Notes: generated from the sequence alone by a model not told the origin. A stretch of 64,000 nt of DNA from Tildeniella torsiva UHER 1998/13D (GCA_019358835.1 JAHHIH010000001.1:1-64000), one strand, 5' to 3'; numbered from the stretch's first letter, positions 16,070 to 24,805 are shown. Numbers and translations are program-made.

Positions 16070-17725
16070 ATGGCCCGTCGCCGCTTTCGTCGCTCTCGCT
16101 CTCAGCCCCTCGATCGTCTGGCCGTGATGATCATGGCTGGTCTCTCGCTGGCGCTAGGACTGCTGATTCTCTCGGGCGACCACGCCACGGCGCGGGTGCG
16201 CGACTTTACCTGGCAAGACCGCCGGGTAGGGGCCGAAGACCAGGCCTTTTTGCTCACATTTAGCCGCCCTATGGATGTGGCCAGCGTGGAGCAAAATCTC
16301 GCCCTCGATCCGCCCCTGCCGGGCAAGGTGAGCTGGGCCGGCAGGCGTATGGCCTACACCCTGACCGAGCCGCTGCCCTACGGAAAATCGTTCAGCGTGA
16401 GCTTGAAGGGGGCGCGTGATCGCTACGCCACCACCGCCAGTAGCTCTAGCCGATTTGAGCCCTTCCAAAGCCAGTTCGAAACCCGTCCCCGCGCCTTTTT
16501 GTATATCGGGGCCGAGGGCGACGAGGCCAACCGCCTGGTGCTGGCCGACCTCGGCAGCCAAGAGCGCACCATTCTGACTCCCAAAAACCTGTCGGTGATG
16601 GCCTTTAAGCCCTATCCCCTGGGCGACAAGGTACTATTTTCGGCCAGCGACCCCAGCCAGTCCGGTAGCCTGCTCAACCAGCAGATTTACACCGTCACTA
16701 CAGGCCTCACCCCGCGCCCGCCCATCGACTTTGCCGCCCCGCGCCCGCCCCTGTGGCAGCAGCTCTGGCCCCAGAAAAAAGCCGCTCCCTCGGGGGAAAC
16801 CACCCTGGTGCTCGACAACAGCACCTACCAAAACCTCAAATTTGACCTCTCCGCCGACGGGCAAACCATTGTGGTACAGCGGGTCAACCAGCAGAACCCC
16901 GCTGACTTTGGCCCCTGGATTGTGCGCCAGGGGGCAGCCCCCCAGCCTATCGAAACCGAACCGGGTGGCGACTTTTTAATTGCCCCCGACAGTCAGTCGC
17001 TGCTGCTGCTCCAGGGCCAGGGCACCGCTATTATCGACCTCGGTTCAGAGAAAACTCGCGGCTCCAGTCAGCCCCTCGACTTTTTGCCCAACTACGGGCG
17101 AGTGCTCGATCTATCTGCCGATGGCTCGGCTGCCGCCATGGTCAATTTCAATCAGGATGACCCCGAGAAGCGCTTTACCGAATCGCTGTTTTTGGTCACC
17201 AACCAGGGCCGAGAAGAAGAGCTATTGCAGGTGAGCGGGGCCATCGTCGATGCCCAGTTTGACCCCACCCGACCGGTGCTCTACGTGCTGGCCAGTGAGT
17301 TGGTCAAAGCCCCACCAGATCCTGACACCCTTCAGACGGAAGATGCCTACGCCGAGCAACCGCTGCTGCTAGCTATCACCCTAGATAACGGTGAAACTAG
17401 CCCTCTGCTGCGCCTGCCCCAGCAGCAGCGCATTCACATGAGCGTGGCCCCCGACGGGCGATCGCTACTGGTTGACCTAGCCGGGCAATCCACTCCCGAG
17501 GGTGAAACCGGTGCACCCGTCATCTGGCATCTACCGCTGGTTCACCCAGCGGTTCCTCTCGATGCCGCTGCATCCGCCGAAGGTGTCGACACCATCCCAG
17601 GTGCAGCCGTAGCCAAAACTGAGTCCAGCGATGCCTCGGCTGCGGCTGCCGCCAGCACCATGCCCACCGTCACCGATCCAGAGGAGTTTCCATTTAGCGG
17701 GTTCCAGGCCACCTGGCTGCCCTAG
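16070..17725 (+). CDS. Membrane-anchored protein with Ig-like domain and propeller-like repeats, unknown function
   Basis: The 551-residue protein starts only 2 bp after the TIGR03943 gene. A very basic N-terminus (RRRFRRSRSQ) precedes one hydrophobic segment (~residues 22-40), so it is anchored with most of the chain outside the cytoplasm. Residues ~45-140 resemble a bacterial Ig-like (SbsA-type) domain, with FLLTFSRPMD and LDPPLPGKVSW. Residues ~145-490 contain repeated strand motifs ending in polar turns (LSADGQTIVV, LSADGSAAAM, VAPDGRSLLV), like a beta-propeller. The last ~55 residues are Ala/Ser-rich. I recognise no named family. The tight spacing suggests that it assists the permease pair, for example as an extracytoplasmic sensor or scaffold; that is inference. 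Confidence 0.7.
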   Translation: MARRRFRRSRSQPLDRLAVMIMAGLSLALGLLILSGDHATARVRDFTWQDRRVGAEDQAFLLTFSRPMDVASVEQNLALDPPLPGKVSWAGRRMAYTLTEPLPYGKSFSVSLKGARDRYATTASSSSRFEPFQSQFETRPRAFLYIGAEGDEANRLVLADLGSQERTILTPKNLSVMAFKPYPLGDKVLFSASDPSQSGSLLNQQIYTVTTGLTPRPPIDFAAPRPPLWQQLWPQKKAAPSGETTLVLDNSTYQNLKFDLSADGQTIVVQRVNQQNPADFGPWIVRQGAAPQPIETEPGGDFLIAPDSQSLLLLQGQGTAIIDLGSEKTRGSSQPLDFLPNYGRVLDLSADGSAAAMVNFNQDDPEKRFTESLFLVTNQGREEELLQVSGAIVDAQFDPTRPVLYVLASELVKAPPDPDTLQTEDAYAEQPLLLAITLDNGETSPLLRLPQQQRIHMSVAPDGRSLLVDLAGQSTPEGETGAPVIWHLPLVHPAVPLDAAASAEGVDTIPGAAVAKTESSDASAAAAASTMPTVTDPEEFPFSGFQATWLP

Positions 17726-17741
17726 GCGGCGGTTACCCAGA

Positions 17742-18521
17742 TCACCCTGGCCCCCGGCTGACAATGCCCGACCACTGGACCTGCTTTTCTCCCGTGCGGC
17801 GGTAGGAGAAAAAGCGGTCGGGCTCTTGAAAAGTGCAGTGGGGGGCGATCGCCACCTGCTCCCGCTTTAGCCCAAGTTGCTCAAGCTGCCACTGATTCGC
17901 CAGCCGCACATCCAGCCGCACCTTGCCGGGGTCGTCATCCTCAATCACAGGGGATTGTTCGTGCTGTTGTAGTTCTACCACCAGCGCCTCGTCACTATCC
18001 ATAGGCTGGGGAAGGATCGTGCGCCCCACCGCTGCGGCCACGTCCACAGACACCTGGTAGACCTCCCCCGCGATCGCCGGGCCAATGGCCACTACCAAAT
18101 CCTCCAAACGGCTGCCCTGAGCCTGGAGCTTGCCTACCGCCACCGGCACAATCGCCTGGGCCGTGCCCCGCCAGCCCGCGTGGATGGCCGAGACCTGCCC
18201 GGTGGCGCGATCGCCAATCAGCACCGGGCTACAGTCTGCCGAGCAGACCCAGAGGGCTTGACGGGGGCGATCGCTCACCAGACCGTCGGCCTCAGCCATT
18301 TCCTCAGAATCGGGAACGGGCAGGTCAGCGGGGGCTAGCACCCGGTTGCCGTGAACCTGCTTCACCCGCTGCACTGCTGCCGTCGAGTCGAGGGCCGCCG
18401 TCAGCGCCTCGGGGGTTTGGGGCCAAAACTGGCGAGTAAAAAATCCGTGGGGCCAATCCTGAAGCAGATCACAGGTGAGAAACGCGTGCCCTTGCCAGCT
18501 TTGCCAGTGCCAATGTGCCAT
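17742..18521 (-). CDS. pgeF: PgeF/YfiH laccase-domain purine nucleoside phosphorylase
   Basis: The 259-residue protein carries the YfiH/DUF152 signature: VKQVHGNRV (first metal histidine), SADCSPVLI (cysteine) and AIHAGWRGT (second histidine). These residues form the zinc site of the family. Members, once called polyphenol oxidases, cleave purine nucleosides and adenosine with phosphate, and PgeF of E. coli removes misincorporated L-Ser from peptidoglycan precursors. Which activity dominates here is not evident. The gene converges on the permease operon, 16 bp from the stop of the 551-residue protein. The start at 18521 gives MAHWHWQSW, and no longer reading is convincing. Confidence 0.9.
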   Translation of the reverse strand: MAHWHWQSWQGHAFLTCDLLQDWPHGFFTRQFWPQTPEALTAALDSTAAVQRVKQVHGNRVLAPADLPVPDSEEMAEADGLVSDRPRQALWVCSADCSPVLIGDRATGQVSAIHAGWRGTAQAIVPVAVGKLQAQGSRLEDLVVAIGPAIAGEVYQVSVDVAAAVGRTILPQPMDSDEALVVELQQHEQSPVIEDDDPGKVRLDVRLANQWQLEQLGLKREQVAIAPHCTFQEPDRFFSYRRTGEKQVQWSGIVSRGPG

Positions 18522-18738
18522 ATCGCCCCCTGCGGCGGTTGTGATGCCTGTACGCTGTTGTCGCGATCGCTACCCCCACCGCCAATGTAGAGCAGGCGTT
18601 AAGTTGCAGCGCCGTTTTATCAAGTTCTATTTTGCAATGCTCCCAACCGTCTCTGTAGATTTTTTGAGGTGGTAGCGTGATCACTATTAGTCAAAGACCT
18701 ATCCTAATTTCTATATAAAATTCTAGGACGATTAGCGG

Positions 18739-19566
18739 GTGAACCTAGACCGACTTCGCCAGGCCCTACTCCAACCCTCGAAAAACTTGGGAATAATGCC
18801 CGACTATCAGGCATTGCGCCCCCGTTTTCATCTCCACTGGGCTGAGCAGATTGACTCCACCAACCGAGCACTGGTCGCCATGATGGCCGCTGGCGCTCCG
18901 GCGAGCACGGTGCTGTTGGCAACGACTCAGCAGGCCGGGCGAGGGCAGTGGGGACGGCAGTGGCAGTCTCCCCCCGGCGGGCTGTACCTGTCGCTGGGGC
19001 TCAAGCCCGATCTGCCTGCCTCCCGCAGCCCCTACCTCACCCTGGCCAGCGCCTGGGGTGTGGCCACCAGTCTGGCCAACCTGGGCCTACCGGTGCAGGT
19101 CAAGTGGCCCAACGATTTGGTCGTTGGGGGCAAAAAGCTGGGCGGTGTACTGGCCGAAACCCACCTGGAGAGCGGCCGGGTACAAACCGTGGTAATTGGG
19201 CTGGGGCTGAATGGGTTTAACCCCGTTCCCGACACCGGCACCTCGATTCAAGCGCTAATTCAACCGGAATTGCCCCCCGGCCCGTTGAATACCTTGGAGG
19301 GCCTGGCCGCGATCGCCCTCTACGGCCTCATGCAGGGCTATCTCCACTGGCAAAACCAGGGCGACGACGCCTTTTTAATCGACTACCAAACTCGCTTGGC
19401 CAACCTAGGCCAGGGGCTCACGGTAGCAGGCCAATCGGCAGAGGTCATCGGGGTCGCCCCATCGGGAAACCTCCGGGTGCGGCTAAGGCCAGAGCACAAC
19501 GATACGCCAGCGGTCAAGACGCTGGAGATTGAACCAGGTAAAGTAACTTTGGGCTACAATGCGTAG
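18739..19566 (+). CDS. birA: Biotin--[acetyl-CoA-carboxylase] ligase
   Basis: The 275-residue enzyme activates biotin with ATP and attaches it to the carboxyl-carrier protein of acetyl-CoA carboxylase. It has the ligase signatures DSTN, QQAGRGQWGRQW (biotinyl-AMP loop), PPGGLYLS and KWPNDLVVGGKKLGGVL. A short C-terminal SH3-like domain (residues ~225-275) follows. There is no N-terminal winged helix, so it is a class I ligase without a repressor role. Translation most likely starts at the GTG at 18739. The M23 peptidase gene begins 11 bp downstream and is probably on the same transcript. Confidence 0.93.
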   Translation: MNLDRLRQALLQPSKNLGIMPDYQALRPRFHLHWAEQIDSTNRALVAMMAAGAPASTVLLATTQQAGRGQWGRQWQSPPGGLYLSLGLKPDLPASRSPYLTLASAWGVATSLANLGLPVQVKWPNDLVVGGKKLGGVLAETHLESGRVQTVVIGLGLNGFNPVPDTGTSIQALIQPELPPGPLNTLEGLAAIALYGLMQGYLHWQNQGDDAFLIDYQTRLANLGQGLTVAGQSAEVIGVAPSGNLRVRLRPEHNDTPAVKTLEIEPGKVTLGYNA

Positions 19567-19577
19567 CGGCTGATTAT

Positions 19578-21035
19578 ATGGTGAAAAGAAATAACGCAGA
19601 GCCTATTCAAGCGCATAAACTCCCCGGAGTTTATCCTTCAGTAGCCTGGCTACAGATAGCGTTGCTCGTTGGGGGCATGGGGCTAACCCATAGCGGATTA
19701 GCCGTTGCCGGAACTACCGATGCCCCTGACTCGTCTGACCAAGAAGGGCCAGTTGAAACCTCAGCTGACTACCTCATGCCGACGAATAGCAGCGCCCACA
19801 GGGCTAGCCCTCCAGCGACGCTAAGTTTGCCTTCACCCTCCGTAGCGCAGCCTGAGTTTACGCCTCAGCGCCCGTCTACCTCAGCCGTTGTGACATCACC
19901 CCCTCCAGCGAGTTCGCCGATGTTCTCTCCGGTTCCTCCGCCGCCCCCAGCGGCTATCACCGTTACAATTCCGGCCACCCCCACGGCCCCCACCATGGCA
20001 GAGAGCTTGCTGAAGCCCGCGATCGCCTCGATGCCGGGCGAAGCCGCTGAAACCGAGGTTCCCGCTGCGGCCAGTACCCCGGAGCCGGTTCCTGCAGAAG
20101 CCCCTGCTACCGTAGTGCCTGAAGCCATTGCTGCCGATGAGTCAGTGCCAGCGGGCTACAACAGTGTTTTTATTGACCCTACCGATTACAGCCTAGGGGC
20201 CACCCAGGCCCCAGCAGCCCGACCCGGCGGATCTCCAAACGTGGTCTTTGCTGAACGCTCTAGCGGCTGCCAAATTACCGTTGCCGCAGGACAAAACAGT
20301 CCAAGTACGGCGTGTGGTGCCACCACCGCCTCAGCTTCCCAAAGTGGTGGGGCAGCCAGCGCTGGACAGGGCGAAATTCGGGTTGGCCCCCTTGCGGTGA
20401 GTTCCCAAGGGGTGAGGCTGGGCAGTACCACCATCGTCAGTCGCGAAGCCCTTAACGAAAAGCTGCGTCCCCTCAACGTGCTGCGGCGCGGCAATGAACA
20501 ATACGTGTTTCCGCTGTCGGTGCCCGCATCAATTTCATCGCTGTTTGGTTGGCGCATGCACCCCGTCGCCCAGAGCTGGCGCTTCCACTCAGGAACTGAC
20601 CTTGCAGCCCCCATGGGCACTCCCGTGCTGGCCACCCGAGCCGGGCGCGTCTCGGTATCAGACTTTTTGGGCGGCTATGGCCTGACCGTGATCATGCGCC
20701 ACGACGACGACAAGCTTGAGTCTCGCTACGCCCACCTGTCTCAGCTCGCCGTAGCGGCTGGGGAGTGGGTAGAGCAGGGCGAGGTGATTGGCCTGGTCGG
20801 CAGTACTGGTACCTCCACTGGCCCACACCTGCACTTTGAGCTGCGTCAGCTAACCGGCGAAGGCTGGGTCGCGGTAGACCCGGTCGAGGTGCTGGAGTAC
20901 GGCGTGGCCAATCTACTACAGATTATCGACAACCCGATGCTAGCTCTGGGCCAAGGGGCCGCGAAGGCCGCAGAAACCGAAGACGGTTTGCCGACCGATT
21001 ATCCCTTCCGTCCGGCTCAGCCCAATGCCAGCTAG
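19578..21035 (+). CDS. Secreted M23-family metallopeptidase (LytM domain)
   Basis: The 485-residue protein has a hydrophobic N-terminal segment (residues ~24-44, WLQIALLVGGMG) that acts as signal peptide or anchor. A long Pro/Ala/Thr-rich linker (to ~residue 200) follows. The C-terminal ~165 residues are a LytM/M23 domain with HSGTD (zinc His and Asp), YAHLSQLAV and HLHFELR, so all zinc ligands are present. Such proteins cleave peptide cross-bridges in peptidoglycan during growth or division. With complete ligands it is expected to be an active hydrolase rather than an EnvC-like activator. It lies 11 bp after birA, and the thioesterase gene starts 45 bp after its stop. Confidence 0.92.
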   Translation: MVKRNNAEPIQAHKLPGVYPSVAWLQIALLVGGMGLTHSGLAVAGTTDAPDSSDQEGPVETSADYLMPTNSSAHRASPPATLSLPSPSVAQPEFTPQRPSTSAVVTSPPPASSPMFSPVPPPPPAAITVTIPATPTAPTMAESLLKPAIASMPGEAAETEVPAAASTPEPVPAEAPATVVPEAIAADESVPAGYNSVFIDPTDYSLGATQAPAARPGGSPNVVFAERSSGCQITVAAGQNSPSTACGATTASASQSGGAASAGQGEIRVGPLAVSSQGVRLGSTTIVSREALNEKLRPLNVLRRGNEQYVFPLSVPASISSLFGWRMHPVAQSWRFHSGTDLAAPMGTPVLATRAGRVSVSDFLGGYGLTVIMRHDDDKLESRYAHLSQLAVAAGEWVEQGEVIGLVGSTGTSTGPHLHFELRQLTGEGWVAVDPVEVLEYGVANLLQIIDNPMLALGQGAAKAAETEDGLPTDYPFRPAQPNAS

Positions 21036-21080
21036 ACCGGCCCTGTCGGTTGGGCCGCTAGAGAGACGGGGATAGCCGCT

Positions 21081-21512
21081 ATGGGCTATGTCTTTGAGCA
21101 CCAGGTTCGGTTTCACGAAACCGATGGGGCTGGGGTGGTTTATTTCGCCAATGAGTTGGCGATCTGTCATGTCGCTTACGAAGCCTCCCTAGAGGCGGCG
21201 GGGCTGGATGTTGGGGCATTTTTTCGGGCTGAAGTGCTGGCTTACCCGATTGTCCACACCAGCATGGACTACCGTCGCCCGCTGCGGTGCGGCGATCGCG
21301 TCACCATTCACCTCACCCCCACCCGTCTAGACGACAGCAGCTTTGAAATTCAATATCAGCTGAAACTTGAGGATAAGGCAGTGGCCCAGGCCATGACCCG
21401 CCATGTCTGCATTGAGGTGGCGAGCCGTCGCCGCAGTTCGCTACCCACCGAAATGGAGCAGTGGTTGGCCCGATGGGGCGATAACTCTCCCCAGTCTGGA
21501 GAAGGCCAGTGA
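21081..21512 (+). CDS. Hotdog thioesterase, probable 1,4-dihydroxy-2-naphthoyl-CoA hydrolase
   Basis: The 143-residue protein is a 4-hydroxybenzoyl-CoA-thioesterase-type hotdog enzyme, with RFHETDGAGVVYFANELAI at the N-terminus (catalytic Asp in the ETD segment) and the long helix following it. The cyanobacterial orthologue group (Slr0204) hydrolyses 1,4-dihydroxy-2-naphthoyl-CoA in phylloquinone synthesis, the cofactor of photosystem I. Length and motif fit that group well; a general acyl-CoA thioesterase is the alternative. The stop codon TGA overlaps the ATG of a tiny ORF, so the two are probably translationally coupled. Confidence 0.85.
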   Translation: MGYVFEHQVRFHETDGAGVVYFANELAICHVAYEASLEAAGLDVGAFFRAEVLAYPIVHTSMDYRRPLRCGDRVTIHLTPTRLDDSSFEIQYQLKLEDKAVAQAMTRHVCIEVASRRRSSLPTEMEQWLARWGDNSPQSGEGQ

Positions 21513-21610
21513 TGGAAGGTAGCTGGCAGGAGTGGCTATTTGTTGGCGGGTATGTGGGGTTTTTGGTGGCGATCGCCGTTCTCGTTCTCACCACTCGCTC
21601 CAAGCCATAG
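21512..21610 (+). CDS. Putative 32-residue single-helix membrane protein
   Basis: The ATG at 21512 shares its first base with the last base of the thioesterase stop (TGATG arrangement). The reading gives 32 residues: a polar start MEGSWQEW, one hydrophobic helix of about 18 residues rich in Gly, Val and Leu, and the basic tail TTRSKP. GGAGAAGG about 10 bp upstream is a good ribosome-binding site. The topology (acidic N-terminus, helix, positive C-terminus) is that of small thylakoid or plasma-membrane subunits, but I recognise no known photosystem or cytochrome subunit. Overlap, ribosome-binding site and sensible topology support it; shortness limits confidence. Confidence 0.55.
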   Translation: MEGSWQEWLFVGGYVGFLVAIAVLVLTTRSKP

Positions 21611-21690
21611 CCCGAGGTCTTCGACAGCCAAAGCAATTTCGCCTAGCTCGTCCAATGGGATGCGGCGATCGCCAGTTCAGTTCTGAAGAA

Positions 21691-21720
21691 TTTTGCGGGA
21701 ACCTATGGGTTCCCGCAAAA
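21691..21720. repeat. Perfect 13-bp inverted repeat
   Basis: TTTTGCGGGAACC (21691-21703) is the exact reverse complement of 21708-21720, with a TATG loop. On both strands the U-rich side is the 5' side of the stem, so it is not a standard rho-independent terminator despite its stability. It sits about 80 bp after the 32-residue ORF and could be an mRNA 3'-end stabiliser or a dyad binding site. Confidence 0.7.
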
Positions 21721-21885
21721 CCACCCGGATTTTGTAAGCCTTTCTTAAAGTCCGCCGTATTGTTTCCGTAAATTCGCGGTGGTGCTCTCCCCATAGAGCG
21801 CCCGGTTCGATAACCTAATTACAAGCGCTAAAAGGGCGGGTTAAATTTAGCTTAAACGTCAAATAGGCGTCTCCTGATGGGGTTT

Positions 21886-21910
21886 CCCCCGGCTTCGGTC
21901 GGGGGTTTTT
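21886..21910 (+). terminator. Strong rho-independent terminator without an obvious upstream gene
   Basis: CCCCCGGC and GTCGGGGG pair around a UUCG tetraloop and are followed by a run of five T residues. This is a textbook terminator on the plus strand. It lies ~275 bp after the last upstream ORF and ~170 bp before the diguanylate cyclase. The 21721-21885 stretch before it has no ORF, so it may end a small RNA or an attenuated leader. Confidence 0.8.
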
Positions 21911-22076
21911 ATTTGGGGTACGATTGGTTGTCGGAGAAAGTCATCGTCTGAGATTTCACGGATCAATTGTACGGAGTGAGGTGCTGGTTGGGAAATCTGG
22001 AGAAAGCGATTTCAAGCCCCGAATTTAGTGGGCACCCTCGGGTATTCACCCTTGACGCTGGACACAGCTGCCTACC

Positions 22077-23708
22077 ATGTATTTTCAGATGACATTCCAA
22101 GTTGGCATCCTGGCATTGGTGGCAGCGATCAATGCTTTGGTCACCAGTATGGCTTGGCATTGTCGGGATTCGACCCTGGCGCGACAGTATTTCTCGTGGA
22201 TGATGGCGGCGGCGACCTTCTACGCAGCGGTAGCGGCCATGGAGGCTGGGTCGATTGACCTGGCGAACAAAATTTTTTGGTCCACGTTGGAATACGTGGG
22301 CACAGGCGGCATCATCATTTTCTTTGTGCTATTTACCGAGGCTTACGTCCACGGGCGATCGCGTTTTACCCGCCAAAGGCTGATCTGGCTCAGCCTTTGG
22401 CCACTGATCAACATCGCCTTAGTCGCCACCAACACCTGGCATCGGTGGGTCTGGGTAGACGTAGTGCTAGCGGCCCCACCCAGCAATAGCGCTATCTACA
22501 GCCATGGCCCTGGCTATGCTTTTGTGCTGGCCTGCCTCTACCTTTACAGCCTGTGGGGGATTCATCTGCTGGGTCGGGCCTCCCTCAGCGGCGGGCCGCT
22601 GCACCAACGACAGGCGCGATGGCTGCTGGCGGGGGCGTTGTTCCCCTACTTGGGTGGCACCCTTTACTCCCTTGAGCTCACCCCAGCGAACCTAAACCTG
22701 ACGCCGATGTCGTTTATGGCTACAGGGCTGCTGTGTTTCTGGGGGCTGTTTCGCATGGGGGTGTTCGAGGCGATTCCCATCGCCCGCGAAACGCTAATTG
22801 AGCACCTGCGTGACGGCGTTATCGTTGTGAATTTAGAGCACCAAGTTATTGATATCAATCCCCAGGGGCGATCGCTGACCAAGCTTAAGGGCAGCGCCGT
22901 GGGGAGATCCATCCACAGCGCCCTATCCAACATTCCAGAGCTCCTGCACCACTACGACCAGGGCACCGAAACGCCCTTTTGTCTTTGGACCGACTCCCAC
23001 AACACCTGCCATATCACCGTGCAGAGTTCCGCCTTAAAAGACTACCGTGGCAAAACCCACGGACGCTTGCTGGTACTGCGCGACACCACTCACCAGTACC
23101 TGGCGGAGCTAAAACTACGCCAGGCCAATACGCGTCTCAGCCTCCAGCTGCAAGAGATCGAGGGTCTCCAGGTCAAACTCCAAACCCAGGCCAGTCGAGA
23201 TCAGCTCACCGGCCTTTTTAACCGCCACCATCTCCATGAAACTCTGCCCCAGGTACTCCTTCAGGCCCGCCAGAAGGCCTATTCCGTGGCGTTTATCATG
23301 CTCGATATTGATTACTTTAAACGGGTCAACGATACCTTTGGGCACCGGGCTGGCGATCTGCTGATTCAGGCATTCAGCCAAATTCTGCTGGTGCAGATAC
23401 AGGAGGGCGAGACCGCCTACCGCCTCGGCGGGGAAGAATTCTTGCTGATTTTGCCCCATGCAACCCTAGAGAGCGGGATACAACGGGCCGACTACATCCG
23501 CCAGGAGTTCAACGTCTCGGCTGTGCCCTGGAACGGGAAGGACATCCGCACTACGGTATCTGGCGGCGTTGCCACTTTCCCTAACCACGCTACCCAAGCA
23601 GACGATTTGCTCCATGCTGTCGATTTGGCTCTGTACGCAGCTAAAAAATCAGGTCGCAATCAGATTACCTGCTTTAACCCCCGAATCCATCAGCCCAGCT
23701 CGGTCTAA
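22077..23708 (+). CDS. Membrane diguanylate cyclase (7TM sensor, PAS, GGDEF)
   Basis: The 543-residue protein has about seven transmembrane helices in the first ~225 residues, like the N-terminal 7TM region of certain histidine kinases. A PAS-like domain (~residues 235-345, HLRDGVIVVNLEHQVIDINPQGRSL) and a short coiled coil follow. The C-terminal GGDEF domain has DQLTGLFNRHHL, DIDYFKRVNDTFGH and the intact signature GGEEF. It should make cyclic di-GMP from two GTP. The inhibitory I-site RxxD five residues before the signature is replaced by QEGE, so simple product inhibition is unlikely. No EAL domain is present. The ATG at 22077 has no strong ribosome-binding site; an internal ATG at 22089 is possible. 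Confidence 0.9.
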   Translation: MYFQMTFQVGILALVAAINALVTSMAWHCRDSTLARQYFSWMMAAATFYAAVAAMEAGSIDLANKIFWSTLEYVGTGGIIIFFVLFTEAYVHGRSRFTRQRLIWLSLWPLINIALVATNTWHRWVWVDVVLAAPPSNSAIYSHGPGYAFVLACLYLYSLWGIHLLGRASLSGGPLHQRQARWLLAGALFPYLGGTLYSLELTPANLNLTPMSFMATGLLCFWGLFRMGVFEAIPIARETLIEHLRDGVIVVNLEHQVIDINPQGRSLTKLKGSAVGRSIHSALSNIPELLHHYDQGTETPFCLWTDSHNTCHITVQSSALKDYRGKTHGRLLVLRDTTHQYLAELKLRQANTRLSLQLQEIEGLQVKLQTQASRDQLTGLFNRHHLHETLPQVLLQARQKAYSVAFIMLDIDYFKRVNDTFGHRAGDLLIQAFSQILLVQIQEGETAYRLGGEEFLLILPHATLESGIQRADYIRQEFNVSAVPWNGKDIRTTVSGGVATFPNHATQADDLLHAVDLALYAAKKSGRNQITCFNPRIHQPSSV

Positions 23709-23815
23709 GGCCAAATTGGATCTGCCTGGCCTCAATTCATTGCTCCAAGGGCGCAATGTTGTCAAAATATAGAGACAATTACCGTCCAAACCTTAGCGTA
23801 GCGGTCTCATTTTTG

Positions 23816-24805
23816 ATGAATACAGTCACCGGTATTGGTTTTCTCCTCGCCCTCTTGGCCGGGGGCGGAGCCCTCTACCTACTCACCCCCCGCCGTTACG
23901 AGTCCTCTAACTCCGTAGCCAACTCCTATGACCAGTGGACCGAAGACGGCATTCTGGAGTTCTACTGGGGTGAGCACATTCACTTAGGCCACTACGGCTC
24001 ACCGCCGCGCCGCAAAGACTTTCTCACCGCCAAGGCCGATTTTGTCCACGAAATGCTTCGCTGGGGCGGGTTAGACCATCTGCCAGCGGGCACGACGGTA
24101 TTAGATGTAGGCTGCGGCATTGGCGGCAGCAGCCGCATTCTCGCCCGTGACTATGACTTTGCGGTGACCGGGGTCACCATCAGCCCTAACCAGGTGCGGC
24201 GCGCCCAGGAACTCACCCCGCCGGGAGTTTCCGCCCAATTTCAAGTGGATGATGCCATGGCCCTGTCGTTTCCCGACGGTAGCTTTGACGTGGTGTGGTC
24301 GGTGGAGGCAGGCCCCCACATGCCCGACAAGGCCGTGTTTGCCCACGAGCTGTTGCGGGTGCTCAAGCCGGGCGGGGTGCTGGTGGTGGCCGACTGGAAC
24401 CAGCGAGACGATCGCAAAATTCCCCTCAATGCCTGGGAAAAGCCCGTTATGCGCCAGCTGTTAGATCAGTGGTCGCACCCGGCCTTTGCCAGCATTGAAG
24501 GCTTTGCTGAACAGCTCGAAGCCACCGGCCTTGTGGCAGGCCAGGTCACCACCGCCGACTGGTCAAAGGAAACCCTGCCCTCCTGGCTTGATTCCATTTG
24601 GCAGGGGGTCATTCGGCCCCAGGGCATGGTGCGCTTTGGGCCAGCGGGGATTGTCAAGTCGGTGCGGGAGGTGCCCACCCTGCTGCTGATGCGGCTGGCC
24701 TTTGGCGCTGGGCTGTGCCGGTTTGGCATGTTCCGCGCCGTACGGGGCAACCCCTCTACGCGACCTCAGGCAATGGTCACTGCGTCTGACAGGTATACGT
24801 CTTGA
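23816..24805 (+). CDS. MPBQ/MSBQ methyltransferase (Sll0418 type)
   Basis: The enzyme methylates 2-methyl-6-phytyl- and 2-methyl-6-solanesyl-benzoquinol with S-adenosylmethionine, a step of tocopherol and plastoquinone synthesis at the membrane. The 329-residue protein has an N-terminal membrane anchor ([19 protein letters not shown]), then [20 protein letters not shown], the SAM motif [16 protein letters not shown], and the block [18 protein letters not shown]. These match Synechocystis Sll0418 almost word for word as I remember it. The ATG at 23816 puts the anchor at the usual distance from the start; an upstream ATG would add 20 unrelated residues. The 3' end overlaps the converging aldolase gene by 40 bp, and the last ~18 residues look non-conserved. 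Confidence 0.93.
   Translation: MNTVTGIGFLLALLAGGGALYLLTPRRYESSNSVANSYDQWTEDGILEFYWGEHIHLGHYGSPPRRKDFLTAKADFVHEMLRWGGLDHLPAGTTVLDVGCGIGGSSRILARDYDFAVTGVTISPNQVRRAQELTPPGVSAQFQVDDAMALSFPDGSFDVVWSVEAGPHMPDKAVFAHELLRVLKPGGVLVVADWNQRDDRKIPLNAWEKPVMRQLLDQWSHPAFASIEGFAEQLEATGLVAGQVTTADWSKETLPSWLDSIWQGVIRPQGMVRFGPAGIVKSVREVPTLLLMRLAFGAGLCRFGMFRAVRGNPSTRPQAMVTASDRYTS

Noticed and set aside
21721-21885. A tRNA gene suggested by GGTTCGATAACC near 21813
   Set aside because: No acceptor, D or anticodon arms can be drawn around the T-loop-like word.
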